Below are positions 43,977 through 52,301 of a stretch of 64,000 bases of DNA, in pieces. A program made the position numbers and the translations under genes. Within the stretch, counting starts at the first letter, position 1. Each line of letters opens with the position of its first letter. The stretch is from Actinomadura montaniterrae (GTDB lineage: Bacteria; Actinomycetota; Actinomycetes; Streptosporangiales; Streptosporangiaceae). Under the pieces are notes generated by a model that saw nothing but the letters and a program-made list of their open reading frames with translations, had not been told where the DNA came from and searched no databases. Location of the stretch: contig NZ_WBMR01000018.1 in the NCBI RefSeq assembly GCF_008923365.1, forward strand, positions 1 to 64,000, written 5' to 3'.

Positions 43977-44329
43977 AGAGCGTAAGCGGCCACTGAGCAC
44001 CCCGTCAACGGAGGTGGCGGATTTCCTTCACTCCCGTAGAGCCCAGCGGAAGCCGGTGCGTTCGTCGCCCATCCACAGCCGCGCCGCCGCTCTCGGCAAC
44101 GCGACGATCTTCAGGCCCCAGCAGCCGGCATCACGAGTAGAGCGGTCGCCGACGGCCGTTAGTGCGGCCGAACATGCGGTCCAGTCCATGGAAGGAGCGA
44201 CCCCACCGAGGATGAAAGTCTCTGCCCCTTACGGGGGGACCGAGGCTGCCAGCGCCGGCCTGCGCCCGCAGCAGAGCTGCGAACGTTCCAGCGCGACCAC
44301 CTTGCCCGACGTCGGCTTCGGGCCGTCGC
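43977..44329. other. 353-base region without a supported gene
   Basis: Lies between the HsaA-like promoter and the TetR stop. No convincing frame or RNA structure is visible. It may carry the upstream part of the promoter and the TetR terminator. Confidence 0.5.
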
Positions 44330-44965
44330 TCAGACGGTCAACCGATCCCAGGCTGCGTCGACCACGATGGCGAGCAACTCGAACTGGCCGAGCAGGTCGA
44401 AGGTGTCCGGGGCGAGCTGATAGGCCAAAAAGAGCCCGTCGGCGGCCGCGAGCATGAAGGCGGCGAGCTTGCGCGCGACCGCTTCGCGTTCAGCGGCCGA
44501 CACGTCGGCCAGCATGGTCTGGAATTCCCGCGTGGCGAACGCGAGCACCTCGTTACGGATGCCCACGAACAACTCGCGCGCCTTGGCCTCGACCGGACGG
44601 CGCTCGAGAGTCAGCATCATGCCGAGCCGTAGAAACTCCGGCTGGTCGAGCAGGCTGGCGGCGATGGCTGCGGTGATCTCGCGCAACGCGCCAGCGCGGT
44701 CCAGATCCGGAGTCCGCGCCGATCCCGCTGCGATCAGGCGTTCTCGCCAGAGGTGGTAGCTGCGCTCGATCACAGCCGCGAGCAGGTCGTCCTTGTCGCG
44801 GAAGTGCCAGTAGATCGAGCTGCGCGGCAGCCCGGACCGCTCGCTGACCAGGGCGATGCTGGTGCCCTCGTAGCCGCGCTCGGCAGCGATCTCCACGGTC
44901 GCGTCGAGGATCCGCCGGCGCGATTCCTCGCCGTGCTGCTGTCGCCGCTCGGTCCTGGGGCCCAT
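44330..44965 (-). CDS. TetR-family regulator of the meta-cleavage modules
   Basis: A 211-residue repressor: ILDATVEIAAERGYEGTSIALVSERSGLPRSSIYWHFRDKDDLLAAV is the HTH region, read here as two segments. The C-terminal domain is helical with LAAFMLAAADGLFLAYQL. ATG 44965 has GAAGG six bases before. It lies between the two catabolic operons, both of which carry the GGAACGATTGGTCC tandem sites, so it is the obvious candidate to bind them. The MhpA-side operators lie in its own promoter region, which suggests autoregulation. Confidence 0.86.
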   Translation of the reverse strand: MGPRTERRQQHGEESRRRILDATVEIAAERGYEGTSIALVSERSGLPRSSIYWHFRDKDDLLAAVIERSYHLWRERLIAAGSARTPDLDRAGALREITAAIAASLLDQPEFLRLGMMLTLERRPVEAKARELFVGIRNEVLAFATREFQTMLADVSAAEREAVARKLAAFMLAAADGLFLAYQLAPDTFDLLGQFELLAIVVDAAWDRLTV

Positions 44966-45115
44966 CCCTGTCCTTCCCGACCTGCCCTCCGCTGCGGGCA
45001 CGTATCTCTCTCCAGTTTCCCAGGCCGAAGAACGTCGGCCGACAGAGCCTGTTCCCGATGGCCGAAAGATCCTGGCCTCCTGTTTGACGCCGCGTCTCAC
45101 AATCACCTACTGTCT

Positions 45116-45148
45116 GGAACAATCGTTCCTGACTGTACCAATCGTTCC
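45116..45148. promoter_or_regulatory. tandem 14-bp operators, TetR/MhpA-like divergent promoter
   Basis: GGAACAATCGTTCC (45116-45129), a perfect inverted repeat, and GTACCAATCGTTCC (45135-45148), 19 bp apart. Read on the minus strand they are GGAACGATTGTTCC and GGAACGATTGGTAC, matching the HsaA-side sites. They lie 30-62 bases before the monooxygenase start. Confidence 0.75.
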
Positions 45149-45177
45149 ATTCCGACACCGCAGGGAGGCGGGCCGCT

Positions 45178-46752
45178 GTGTCCGAAAGTCCTCACTACGA
45201 CGTGGCCGTGATCGGGTACGGCCCGACCGGCGTGACCGCCGCGAACCTGCTCGGCGCGCTGGGCGTCTCGGTGGTGATCATTGAGCGCAAAGCGTCCGTC
45301 TACAGCCGGGCGCGGGCGATCTCGACCGACGAGGAGGTGATGCGCGTCTGGCAGCAGGCCGGGCTCGCCGAGCGGTTGAAGCAGGACATGCTGCCCGACA
45401 GGCCGATCGACTTCGTCGACGCCGCCGGTCGGTCCTTCATCAGCGCCGTCCCCACGCCCCGTGAGCAGGGGCATCCGCCCCAGATGTTCATCTACCAGCC
45501 CGCCATGGAGGACGTGCTGCGCGAAGGCGTGCAGCGGTATCCGAATGTGGAGGTGCTGCTAGAGCACGAATGCCTCCGGGTGCGGCAGGACGACCAGGGC
45601 GTCGAACTGCTGGTCGCCCAGTTGGGGCGGGACCGGCTGACCCGTGTGCGCGCGTCGTACGTCATCGCGGCCGACGGTGGTTCCAGCCCCACACGGGGAC
45701 AACTCGGCGTCGGCTTCGAGGGACGCACCTACGAGGACCGCTGGCTGGTCATCGACACCAAACTGCTCAATGAGTGGCCGGGGTACGACCGGCTGCGCTT
45801 CCACTGCGACCCGGACCGCCCGGCGGTGGACTGCCCGACGCCGCTGGGCCATCACCGCTGGGAGTTCCCGGTCCTGCCAGGCGAGGACGGACAAGAGTTG
45901 GTGACAGAGGCGGCCATCTGGCGGCTGCTCGGCCGGCAGGGCATCACCGGCGAGAACGTCTCGATCCTGCGTGCGGTGATCTACAGCCACCACGTCCGCT
46001 TCGCCGACCGCTGGCGAATCGGGCGGATCTTCCTGGCCGGCGACGCCGCGCACGTCATGCCGCCCTGGATCGGGCAGGGCATGGCCGCCGGCGTCCGCGA
46101 CGCCGCGAACCTGTGCTGGAAACTGGCCGCCGTCCTGTCCGGCGCCCTGCCGGACTCGGTCCTGGACAGCTACCAGGCCGAACGCGCCCCGCACGTGCGG
46201 AACATGACCAGGCGGGCCGTCCTGGTCGGACGGATCATCACCGAACGGCGCCCTTGGATCACCGCGCTGCGCGACCCGGCCTTCCGCGGGCTGGGCAGGC
46301 TGGGCCGTCTCAACCGGGCTCTCCAGGCCGCCTCGTGGATCCCGGCCTGCCGTTACCGCGACGGCTTCTTCCGCACCATCGAAGGCACGGCCGCGCCGGG
46401 CCGCAAGGTGCCGCAGCCCTGGGTCCTGGACGAGTCGAACGCGCGGGTGCGGCTCGACGACGTCCTCGGCGCGGGCTGGTCGCTGCTCCACCTCGGCTCC
46501 TCCCCCGACGAAACGTGGCAGGCCGCAGCGGATACCGTCCTGCAGGTGCTCCCCGCTGGGGCGGCCCCCAGGCCAGGAGCGGTCGTGGACACCGACGGCA
46601 CGCTGACCGACTGGATGCGGGAGATGCGGGCGGTGGCTCTCGTGCTGCGGCCGGACCGCATCGTCTACACCGCCGCGACCGCGACCAGCCCCCTGACCTC
46701 CCCTCCTCCCTTCCTCAACCGCCAGACCACTTCGCGAGAGAAGGCGGCATGA
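45178..46752 (+). CDS. FAD-dependent phenol hydroxylase, MhpA-like
   Basis: A one-component class A monooxygenase of 524 residues. FAD motifs: VAVIGYGPTGVTAANLLG at the N-terminus, VIAADGGSSPTR (DG motif) near residue 160, and FLAGDAAHVMPPWIGQGMAAGVRDAANLCWKL near residue 285. The best-known relatives are 3-(3-hydroxyphenyl)propionate hydroxylases, which form a catechol for meta cleavage. GTG 45178 has GGGAGG nine bases upstream. First gene of a four-gene unit with hydrolase, dioxygenase and amidohydrolase. Confidence 0.9.
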   Translation: MSESPHYDVAVIGYGPTGVTAANLLGALGVSVVIIERKASVYSRARAISTDEEVMRVWQQAGLAERLKQDMLPDRPIDFVDAAGRSFISAVPTPREQGHPPQMFIYQPAMEDVLREGVQRYPNVEVLLEHECLRVRQDDQGVELLVAQLGRDRLTRVRASYVIAADGGSSPTRGQLGVGFEGRTYEDRWLVIDTKLLNEWPGYDRLRFHCDPDRPAVDCPTPLGHHRWEFPVLPGEDGQELVTEAAIWRLLGRQGITGENVSILRAVIYSHHVRFADRWRIGRIFLAGDAAHVMPPWIGQGMAAGVRDAANLCWKLAAVLSGALPDSVLDSYQAERAPHVRNMTRRAVLVGRIITERRPWITALRDPAFRGLGRLGRLNRALQAASWIPACRYRDGFFRTIEGTAAPGRKVPQPWVLDESNARVRLDDVLGAGWSLLHLGSSPDETWQAAADTVLQVLPAGAAPRPGAVVDTDGTLTDWMREMRAVALVLRPDRIVYTAATATSPLTSPPPFLNRQTTSREKAA

Positions 46753-47606
46753 CCTCCTCGACGCTGTCCGAGAAGACCGTGCGCGTGAACGGGCAGGACC
46801 TGTTCGTCGCCGAAGCCGGGAGCGGCCCTGCCGTGGTTCTGCTGCACGGCGGAGGCCCGGGGGCGTCCGGCGTGTCCAACTACGTCCGCAACATCGACGC
46901 CCTGACCGTGCACCACCGCGTCATCGTCCCGGACCTGCCCGGCTACGGACGCTCCAGCAAGCACGTCGACCAGAGCGACCCGTTCGGCCACCTCGCCGGC
47001 GCGGTGCGCGGGCTGCTCGACGAGCTCGGGCTCGGCTCGGCGCACCTGATCGGCAACTCCTACGGCGGTGCCGCCGCGCTACGCCTGGCCCTGGACTCCC
47101 CCGGCCGCGTCGATCGTATGGTCCTCATGGGACCCGGTGGCATCGGCACCACCCGATCATTGCCCACGCCGGGCCTGCGGAGTCTCCTGTCCTATTACGG
47201 TGGGCGCGGTCCGTCGCGCGACAAGCTCGCCACATTCATCCGCCACTACCTCGTCCATGACGGATCCGCCGTCCCCGACGAGGTCATCGACGACCGCTAC
47301 CAGGCCAGCGTCGATCCCGACGTCATCGCCGACCCGCCGCTACGGCGCCCGTCCGGGACGTCCGCGCTGCGCACGCTCTGGCGCATGGACTTCACCCGCG
47401 ACCGCCGCCTGACCAAGCTCAGGACGCCGACGCTGGTCATCTGGGGCGCGGCGGACAAGGTCAACCACCCGCGCGGGGGCCTCGCCCTGGCCACGACCAT
47501 GCCGGACTGCGATCTGCTGATGATCTCGCGAACCGGCCACTGGGTGCAGTGGGAGCGCGCCGAGCTGTTCAACCGCTCTGTCCGGGAGTTCCTCGATGAG
47601 CACTGA
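46749..47606 (+). CDS. meta-cleavage product (C-C) hydrolase, second copy
   Basis: A 285-residue HsaD/BphD/MhpC-type hydrolase: LLHGGGPGASGVSNYVRN, Ser104 in IGNSYGGAAAL, the acid in IWGAADKVN and His in SRTGHWVQWE. ATG 46749 overlaps the hydroxylase stop by four bases. It is more distant from the minus-strand hydrolase than a recent duplicate would be, so the two modules are not simple copies. Confidence 0.92.
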   Translation: MTSSTLSEKTVRVNGQDLFVAEAGSGPAVVLLHGGGPGASGVSNYVRNIDALTVHHRVIVPDLPGYGRSSKHVDQSDPFGHLAGAVRGLLDELGLGSAHLIGNSYGGAAALRLALDSPGRVDRMVLMGPGGIGTTRSLPTPGLRSLLSYYGGRGPSRDKLATFIRHYLVHDGSAVPDEVIDDRYQASVDPDVIADPPLRRPSGTSALRTLWRMDFTRDRRLTKLRTPTLVIWGAADKVNHPRGGLALATTMPDCDLLMISRTGHWVQWERAELFNRSVREFLDEH

Positions 47607-48600
47607 GTCGGTCTTCGGCCGCGTCCACCTCGGCCACGTCGTCATCGAGACGCGCAAGTTCACCGACTGGCACCGCTTCGGCGCCGAGGGCGTCGGCCTC
47701 CACGCCGACACCCTCGACGCCGACACCATGCGCTTCCGCCTGGACGACCACCGGTGCCGCTTCCTGCTGCAACGCGGACCGGCCGAGGACGTCACCGCCG
47801 TCGGCTGGCACGTCGACGACCACGCCGCGTTCGAGCGGATCCTCGCCCGCGTCCGCGACCGCGGCGTCCCACTCCGGGAGGGCACCGCGGAGCAGGCGGA
47901 CCTGCGCGGCGTCGAACGCCTCTGGCGCTTTCCCGGCCCCAAGGGCATCACCCAGGAGATCTACACCGGCCCGCGTCTCGCGGCCGAGCCACCGCTCCTG
48001 CGCACCGGCGGGTTCGTCACCGGCCAGGACGGCATGGGCCACATCGCCCTCACCTCCACCCGGCCCGCCCAACTGCGCGGCTACTACGCCACGCTCTTCG
48101 ACGCCCGCCTCACCGACTACATCGACGAGACGATCAGCGGCGTCAAACTCAAGATCCGCTTCCTGCGCGTCAACCGCCGCCACCACTCCATCGCCGTCGC
48201 CGCCACCCGCGGCCTGCGCCTGGACCCGATCCGCACCCGCGTCCAGCACCTCAACGTCCAGGTCGCCGACCTGGACGACATGACCCGCTCCTACCAGCGC
48301 GTCAAGGAACTCGGCTTCCGCATGGCCCTGTCGGTCGGGCAGCACACCAACGACCGGGAACTGTCCTACTACGCGGTGACGCCATCGGGTTTCGAATGGG
48401 AGGTCGGCTGGAATCCCATCGTCATCGACGAGACCACCTGGGAGCCGAGCACGCACCGCGGCATCAGCATCTGGGGTCACACGCCGGTCGGGCAGACCGT
48501 CGTCGACAAGCTCGCCCAGTTCAAGCAGGCCGCGGCGTCGCTGACCCGCCAGGAGCAGACCGTCCCGGCCCTCAGCGGGAAGGGGATCCCGGACGACTGA
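47596..48600 (+). CDS. type I extradiol catechol dioxygenase, second copy
   Basis: A 334-residue two-module VOC dioxygenase with iron ligands His149 (GMGHIALTS), His218 (VQHLNVQV) and Glu269 (GFEWEVG), and second-sphere His250 in GQHTND. Longer than the HsaC-like enzyme on the other strand because of a 35-residue C-terminal tail. Its ATG overlaps the hydrolase stop by 11 bases. Cleaves the catechol made by the MhpA-like enzyme. Confidence 0.9.
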   Translation: MSTESVFGRVHLGHVVIETRKFTDWHRFGAEGVGLHADTLDADTMRFRLDDHRCRFLLQRGPAEDVTAVGWHVDDHAAFERILARVRDRGVPLREGTAEQADLRGVERLWRFPGPKGITQEIYTGPRLAAEPPLLRTGGFVTGQDGMGHIALTSTRPAQLRGYYATLFDARLTDYIDETISGVKLKIRFLRVNRRHHSIAVAATRGLRLDPIRTRVQHLNVQVADLDDMTRSYQRVKELGFRMALSVGQHTNDRELSYYAVTPSGFEWEVGWNPIVIDETTWEPSTHRGISIWGHTPVGQTVVDKLAQFKQAAASLTRQEQTVPALSGKGIPDD

Positions 48601-48643
48601 GCCCGTCCGCGCGACCCCACGACATCGACCAAGGAGAATGAGC

Positions 48644-49570
48644 ATGGGTCGGATCGACGTTCACCAGCATCTACTGCCCGGCGGGTACGTGGAATGGCTG
48701 CGTTCAGAAGGCATCGGCCAAGCAGGCGGGCGAGAACTGCCCGCCTGGAGCGCCGACGGCGCTATCGCGCTGATGGACGACAACTCCATCTCCACCGGCG
48801 TGCTTTCGCTGTCCACGCCCGGTACCCACCTCGGCGACGACGCCCGCGCCCTCGACAAGGCCCGCGAGGTCAACGACTTCGGCGCCGAGCTGGCCAAGGA
48901 CCGTCCCGACCGGTTCGGCTACTTCGCCACCATCCCCCTCCCCTACGTCGACGGCGCCGTCCAGGAAGCCGTCCGGGCCCTGGAGGAACTGGGCGCCGAC
49001 GGGGTCGTCCTGCTCGCCAACAACCGCGGCACCTACCTCGGCGACCCGGCGTTCGAGCCGCTCATGGCCGAACTCGACCGCCGCTCGGCCGTAGTGTTCG
49101 TCCACCCCGCCGAGCTCCCCGCGCCCGCCGTCCCCGGGCTGCCGCCGTTCGCCGCCGACTTCCTGCTCGACACCACCCGCGCCGCCGCCAACCTCGTCCT
49201 GCACAACGTCCCCCGCCGCTACCCGAACCTGAAGATCATCCTGTCGCACGCCGGAGGCTTCCTCCCCTACGCCGCCCACCGCATCGCCGTGACCTTCATC
49301 GGGCAGGGCCGCGACTCCGGCGAGGTGTTCGAGGACCTGTCGTCCTTCTACTTCGACACCGCTCTGTCCGGCAGCCCGACGGCGCTGCCGAGCCTGCTCG
49401 CGTTCGCCCGTCCCGGGCACGTCCTGTTCGGCTCGGACTGGCCCTTCGCGCCCGACCTCGCCGTCAAGTACTTCACCGACGGCCTGGACGCCTACGAGTC
49501 CGGCGACACCGACCTGCACCAGGCCATCGACTCGGCCAACGCCCTCGCCCTCTTCCCGCGCCTGGCCTGA
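48644..49570 (+). CDS. cytosolic amidohydrolase-2 family protein (ACMSD-like fold)
   Basis: A 308-residue metal-dependent hydrolase or decarboxylase: RIDVHQHLLPGG (HxH), VFVHPAELP, LSHAGGFLPY, and the Asp in LFGSDWPF. It lacks a signal peptide, unlike its relative at 39255-40364. The ATG at 48644 has AAGGAG seven bases upstream; ATG 48638 is too close to that site. Last gene of the plus-strand module, ending two bases before a strong terminator. Its repeated linkage to meta-cleavage genes in both modules suggests a shared step such as decarboxylation of a ring-derived acid. Confidence 0.88.
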   Translation: MGRIDVHQHLLPGGYVEWLRSEGIGQAGGRELPAWSADGAIALMDDNSISTGVLSLSTPGTHLGDDARALDKAREVNDFGAELAKDRPDRFGYFATIPLPYVDGAVQEAVRALEELGADGVVLLANNRGTYLGDPAFEPLMAELDRRSAVVFVHPAELPAPAVPGLPPFAADFLLDTTRAAANLVLHNVPRRYPNLKIILSHAGGFLPYAAHRIAVTFIGQGRDSGEVFEDLSSFYFDTALSGSPTALPSLLAFARPGHVLFGSDWPFAPDLAVKYFTDGLDAYESGDTDLHQAIDSANALALFPRLA

Positions 49571-49571
49571 A

Positions 49572-49611
49572 ACGTCGGTAGGCCCCGCCTGGTGGCGGGG
49601 CCTACCGACGT
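49572..49611. terminator. strong bidirectional terminator hairpin
   Basis: A perfect 18-bp stem (49572-49589 with 49594-49611) around the loop TGGT, starting ACGTCGGTAGGCCCC. It sits between the convergent amidohydrolase and MFS genes and serves both. Confidence 0.88.
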
Positions 49612-49639
49612 GCGGACGCGGCCGCTTCGCTCTCGGCGG

Positions 49640-51241
49640 TCAGCGACCCGACAGCACAGAGACCTCCGCCTCGTCCTGCTCCGGCACCGACCGGGCGGGA
49701 CGTCGGCCGGGAAGGATCAGGGCCACCAGGACGGTCCCGACCGCCAGGATGATGCCGCCGACCAGGCTGGCCTGCGCGACCGCGTGGGCGAAGGCGCTGT
49801 CGGCGGCCATGACGAGGGCGTGGGCCTGCTCGGGACCGCCCGCCGGGTTCCGTCCGACCTGCTCCGCCACGCCCAGCGCGCCGCCGATGGAGTCCTTGGC
49901 GGCGTCCAAGACGGCGGGCGGCAGGTGCCCGGCGAGCGCACCGCCCAGCCTGTCCTTGTACGCGGTGGCCAGGACGGAGCCGAGAACGGCGATGCCAAGC
50001 GAGCCTCCGAATTCCAGGGCCGTGTCGTTGATGCCGCCGCCGACGCCGAGTTCGGCTTCAGGGAAGGCGCCCATGATGGTGTCGGTGCAGGGCGACGTAC
50101 TCAGCCCGATGGCCGCGCCCAGCAGGAGCAGGGTCGGCAGGAAGTCGGTGTAGGTGGAGCCCGCGTCGACCCGCGTGAGCAGGAAGATCGCGACGGTGCC
50201 GAGCACCATCCCGGCCACCACGACGGGCTTCATGCCGAGCCGCGGCGTCAGGCGTCCCGTCACCGCCGCGCCGGCGAAGACCGCACCCGCCAGCGGCAGC
50301 AACCGCACACCGGTCTCCAGTGGGCCGTAGCCGAGGACGAACTGCAGATGCTGACTGCTGTAGTAGATGGTGCCGAAGGCGCCCAGGAAGAAAAGCAGCA
50401 CGGCGATCACCGCTCCGCTGAACGCCCGGTCACGGAACCTTCCCAGGTTCAGCAGCGGACGCGGGTGACGCCGTTCCCACGCCACGAATGCGGCCAGCCC
50501 GGCGGCCGCGACCACGGCCGCGGTGATGGCGGCGATGCCCCATCCGTAGTGCGGCCCCTCAATGATCATGTAGACGAGGGAGCCGACGGTGACCACCGAC
50601 AGCAGCCCGCCGACCAGGTCGAGTCGTCCCATCGCCGCGGCGCGCGACGGCGGCACCAGCGCCAGCACGGCAACAGCGGCGACCACGGCGATCGGCACGT
50701 TGATCAGGAACGTCGAGCCCCAGCCGTGGTCGCCCAGCAGCCATCCGGCCAGCAGCGGACCGGCGGCGATGGCCAGCCCGGACGTCGCCGACCAGGCCGT
50801 GATCGCCCGAGCTCGCTCCCCGCGCGGGAACATCCCCACCAGCAGCGACAGCGTCGCCGGCATCACCACCGCCGCACCGACTCCCATCGCCGCCCGCGCG
50901 GCGATGACCGCCGCCGCGCTGTGCGCCAGACTGCCGGCCACCGAGGCGCCCGCGAAGACCACAAGTCCGGTGACCAGCGCGCCGCGGCGGCTGTACTTGT
51001 CGCCCACCGCGCCCAGCACCAGCATCAACGCCGCGTACGGGACCGTGTAGCCGTCGATCACCCATTGCAGGTCGCTGCCGCTCAACCCGAGATCCCGCGT
51101 CATGTCCGGCGCCGCGACCAGCAAGGACGTGTTGGCCATCAGCACCATCAGCAGGCTGAGGCACAGCACCGCGAGCGCCCACCACCTGCGGGCGTAGGGC
51201 GTTTCCATCCGCTCCACCGGCGTCGAGGCGATCCCTCGCAT
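49640..51241 (-). CDS. MFS transporter, DHA2 (14-TMS) drug:H+ antiporter family
   Basis: A 533-residue membrane protein starting MRGIASTPVERMETPYARR, with about 14 hydrophobic helices. The DHA2/QacA-type motif C region and the loop LGAVGDKYSRRGALVTG (motif A) are present, as is DLQWVIDGYTV in helix 2. ATG 51241 has GGGAGGG eight bases upstream. Divergent from a TetR gene with two operators between them, the standard layout of a drug- or metabolite-responsive efflux pump. It may export a toxic aromatic or antibiotic. Confidence 0.9.
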   Translation of the reverse strand: MRGIASTPVERMETPYARRWWALAVLCLSLLMVLMANTSLLVAAPDMTRDLGLSGSDLQWVIDGYTVPYAALMLVLGAVGDKYSRRGALVTGLVVFAGASVAGSLAHSAAAVIAARAAMGVGAAVVMPATLSLLVGMFPRGERARAITAWSATSGLAIAAGPLLAGWLLGDHGWGSTFLINVPIAVVAAVAVLALVPPSRAAAMGRLDLVGGLLSVVTVGSLVYMIIEGPHYGWGIAAITAAVVAAAGLAAFVAWERRHPRPLLNLGRFRDRAFSGAVIAVLLFFLGAFGTIYYSSQHLQFVLGYGPLETGVRLLPLAGAVFAGAAVTGRLTPRLGMKPVVVAGMVLGTVAIFLLTRVDAGSTYTDFLPTLLLLGAAIGLSTSPCTDTIMGAFPEAELGVGGGINDTALEFGGSLGIAVLGSVLATAYKDRLGGALAGHLPPAVLDAAKDSIGGALGVAEQVGRNPAGGPEQAHALVMAADSAFAHAVAQASLVGGIILAVGTVLVALILPGRRPARSVPEQDEAEVSVLSGR

Positions 51242-51262
51242 CGTTCTTCCCTCCCACAAAAC

Positions 51263-51308
51263 TTGCTCATCCATGTGCAAATTTAGATACATGCACATCG
51301 ATGTGCAA
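51263..51308. promoter_or_regulatory. paired operators between MFS exporter and its TetR
   Basis: TTGCTCATCCATGTGCAA (51263-51280) and ATGCACATCGATGTGCAA (51291-51308) are two near-identical 18-bp sites, 28 bp apart. The second contains the perfect palindrome TGCACATCGATGTGCA. They overlap the promoters of both divergent genes. Confidence 0.78.
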
Positions 51309-51319
51309 GTATTGAAGGC

Positions 51320-51961
51320 ATGGCGAACCTCACAGAAGGCACCCCGCAGCGCAGTCACGCACGCTCCAACCGCGCCCGCATCCTGGCCGCCGCCCGCCAG
51401 GAGCTGAGCCGCGATCCGGAAGCGAGCATTGAGGACATCACCCGCGCCGCCGGAGTCGTTCGCCGCACCCTCTACGGGCACTTCAAGAACCGCCAGGCGC
51501 TGATCGCCGCACTGGCCGAGGAGGCCCGCCATGCGCTGGAACAGGCGTTCACCCGGGCCCGCCGGCCGGACGCCGACCCGGCGACCGCCATGGCGCGGAT
51601 GACCCTCGCCGTCTGGGAGGTCGGCGACCGCTACCGGATGCTGATCTCCCTCGCCCGCCGCGACCTAGGCGAGGAGGGCGTCCGCGCCGTCCTCAGCCCC
51701 GCCCGCGAGGAAACGATCTCGATCCTGAACCGCGGCCAGCAGGAAGGCCTCTTCGCCGACCACCTGCCCGCCCCCGTCCTAGCCCAGGCGCTGGAGGCGT
51801 TCCTGCTGACCCTCGTCGAGACCAACGACTCCCCAGGCTGGACCGACGCCACTGGCGAAGCCGCCGCGACCGCCGCCCTCATCGCCACCGGCATCCCACC
51901 CGCCGACGCCGCCGACCGCGTCCACGCGATCACCGACCAAGGCGGCGCCACCACACTCTGA
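51320..51961 (+). CDS. TetR-family regulator of the adjacent MFS pump
   Basis: A 213-residue repressor with HTH SIEDITRAAGVVRRTLYGHFKNRQALIAAL. ATG 51320 lies 12 bases after the second operator, so the transcript has a very short leader. Divergent from the DHA2 exporter. Unrelated in sequence to the two catabolic-island TetR paralogues. Confidence 0.87.
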   Translation: MANLTEGTPQRSHARSNRARILAAARQELSRDPEASIEDITRAAGVVRRTLYGHFKNRQALIAALAEEARHALEQAFTRARRPDADPATAMARMTLAVWEVGDRYRMLISLARRDLGEEGVRAVLSPAREETISILNRGQQEGLFADHLPAPVLAQALEAFLLTLVETNDSPGWTDATGEAAATAALIATGIPPADAADRVHAITDQGGATTL

Positions 51962-52301
51962 AGCTCCTGCCCGCCACCAGCCCGGTCGCAGCGGTCGTTT
52001 CCGACCACGTTCTGCCCTTCCGGCGAGCGAACGGCTTGATCTTGTCGGAGCGGCTGTGGACGCCGGTCTGGGTGTGGGCGCCGCTGCTGGCTCGCTGGTG
52101 GTCGGCTCGCGGCAGGAAGCCGGTGCTACCGCGGCAGAACCGCGAGCAAAGACTGGCATGCAGACGCTGTGGTCGCATGGGGTGGGCCGGACCGCGTGTG
52201 CGACGCGGCCACCGCCGCACCATCGAACCGCGCCCGCCGATGGGCTGGGGCCCCGGGCGGGTGGGTCACGCCGACCGGCTCGTGGGCTGGTCGTGTGCTC
52301 G
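51962..52301. other. 340-base region without a supported gene
   Basis: Open frames here are G/C-rich shadows with skewed composition (many Arg, Trp, Pro). It separates the MFS/TetR pair from the end of the recombinase-like pseudogene. Confidence 0.5.

Noticed and set aside
49572-49611. Operator palindrome
   Set aside because: An 18-bp GC-rich stem with a four-base loop between convergent genes is far better explained as a terminator.
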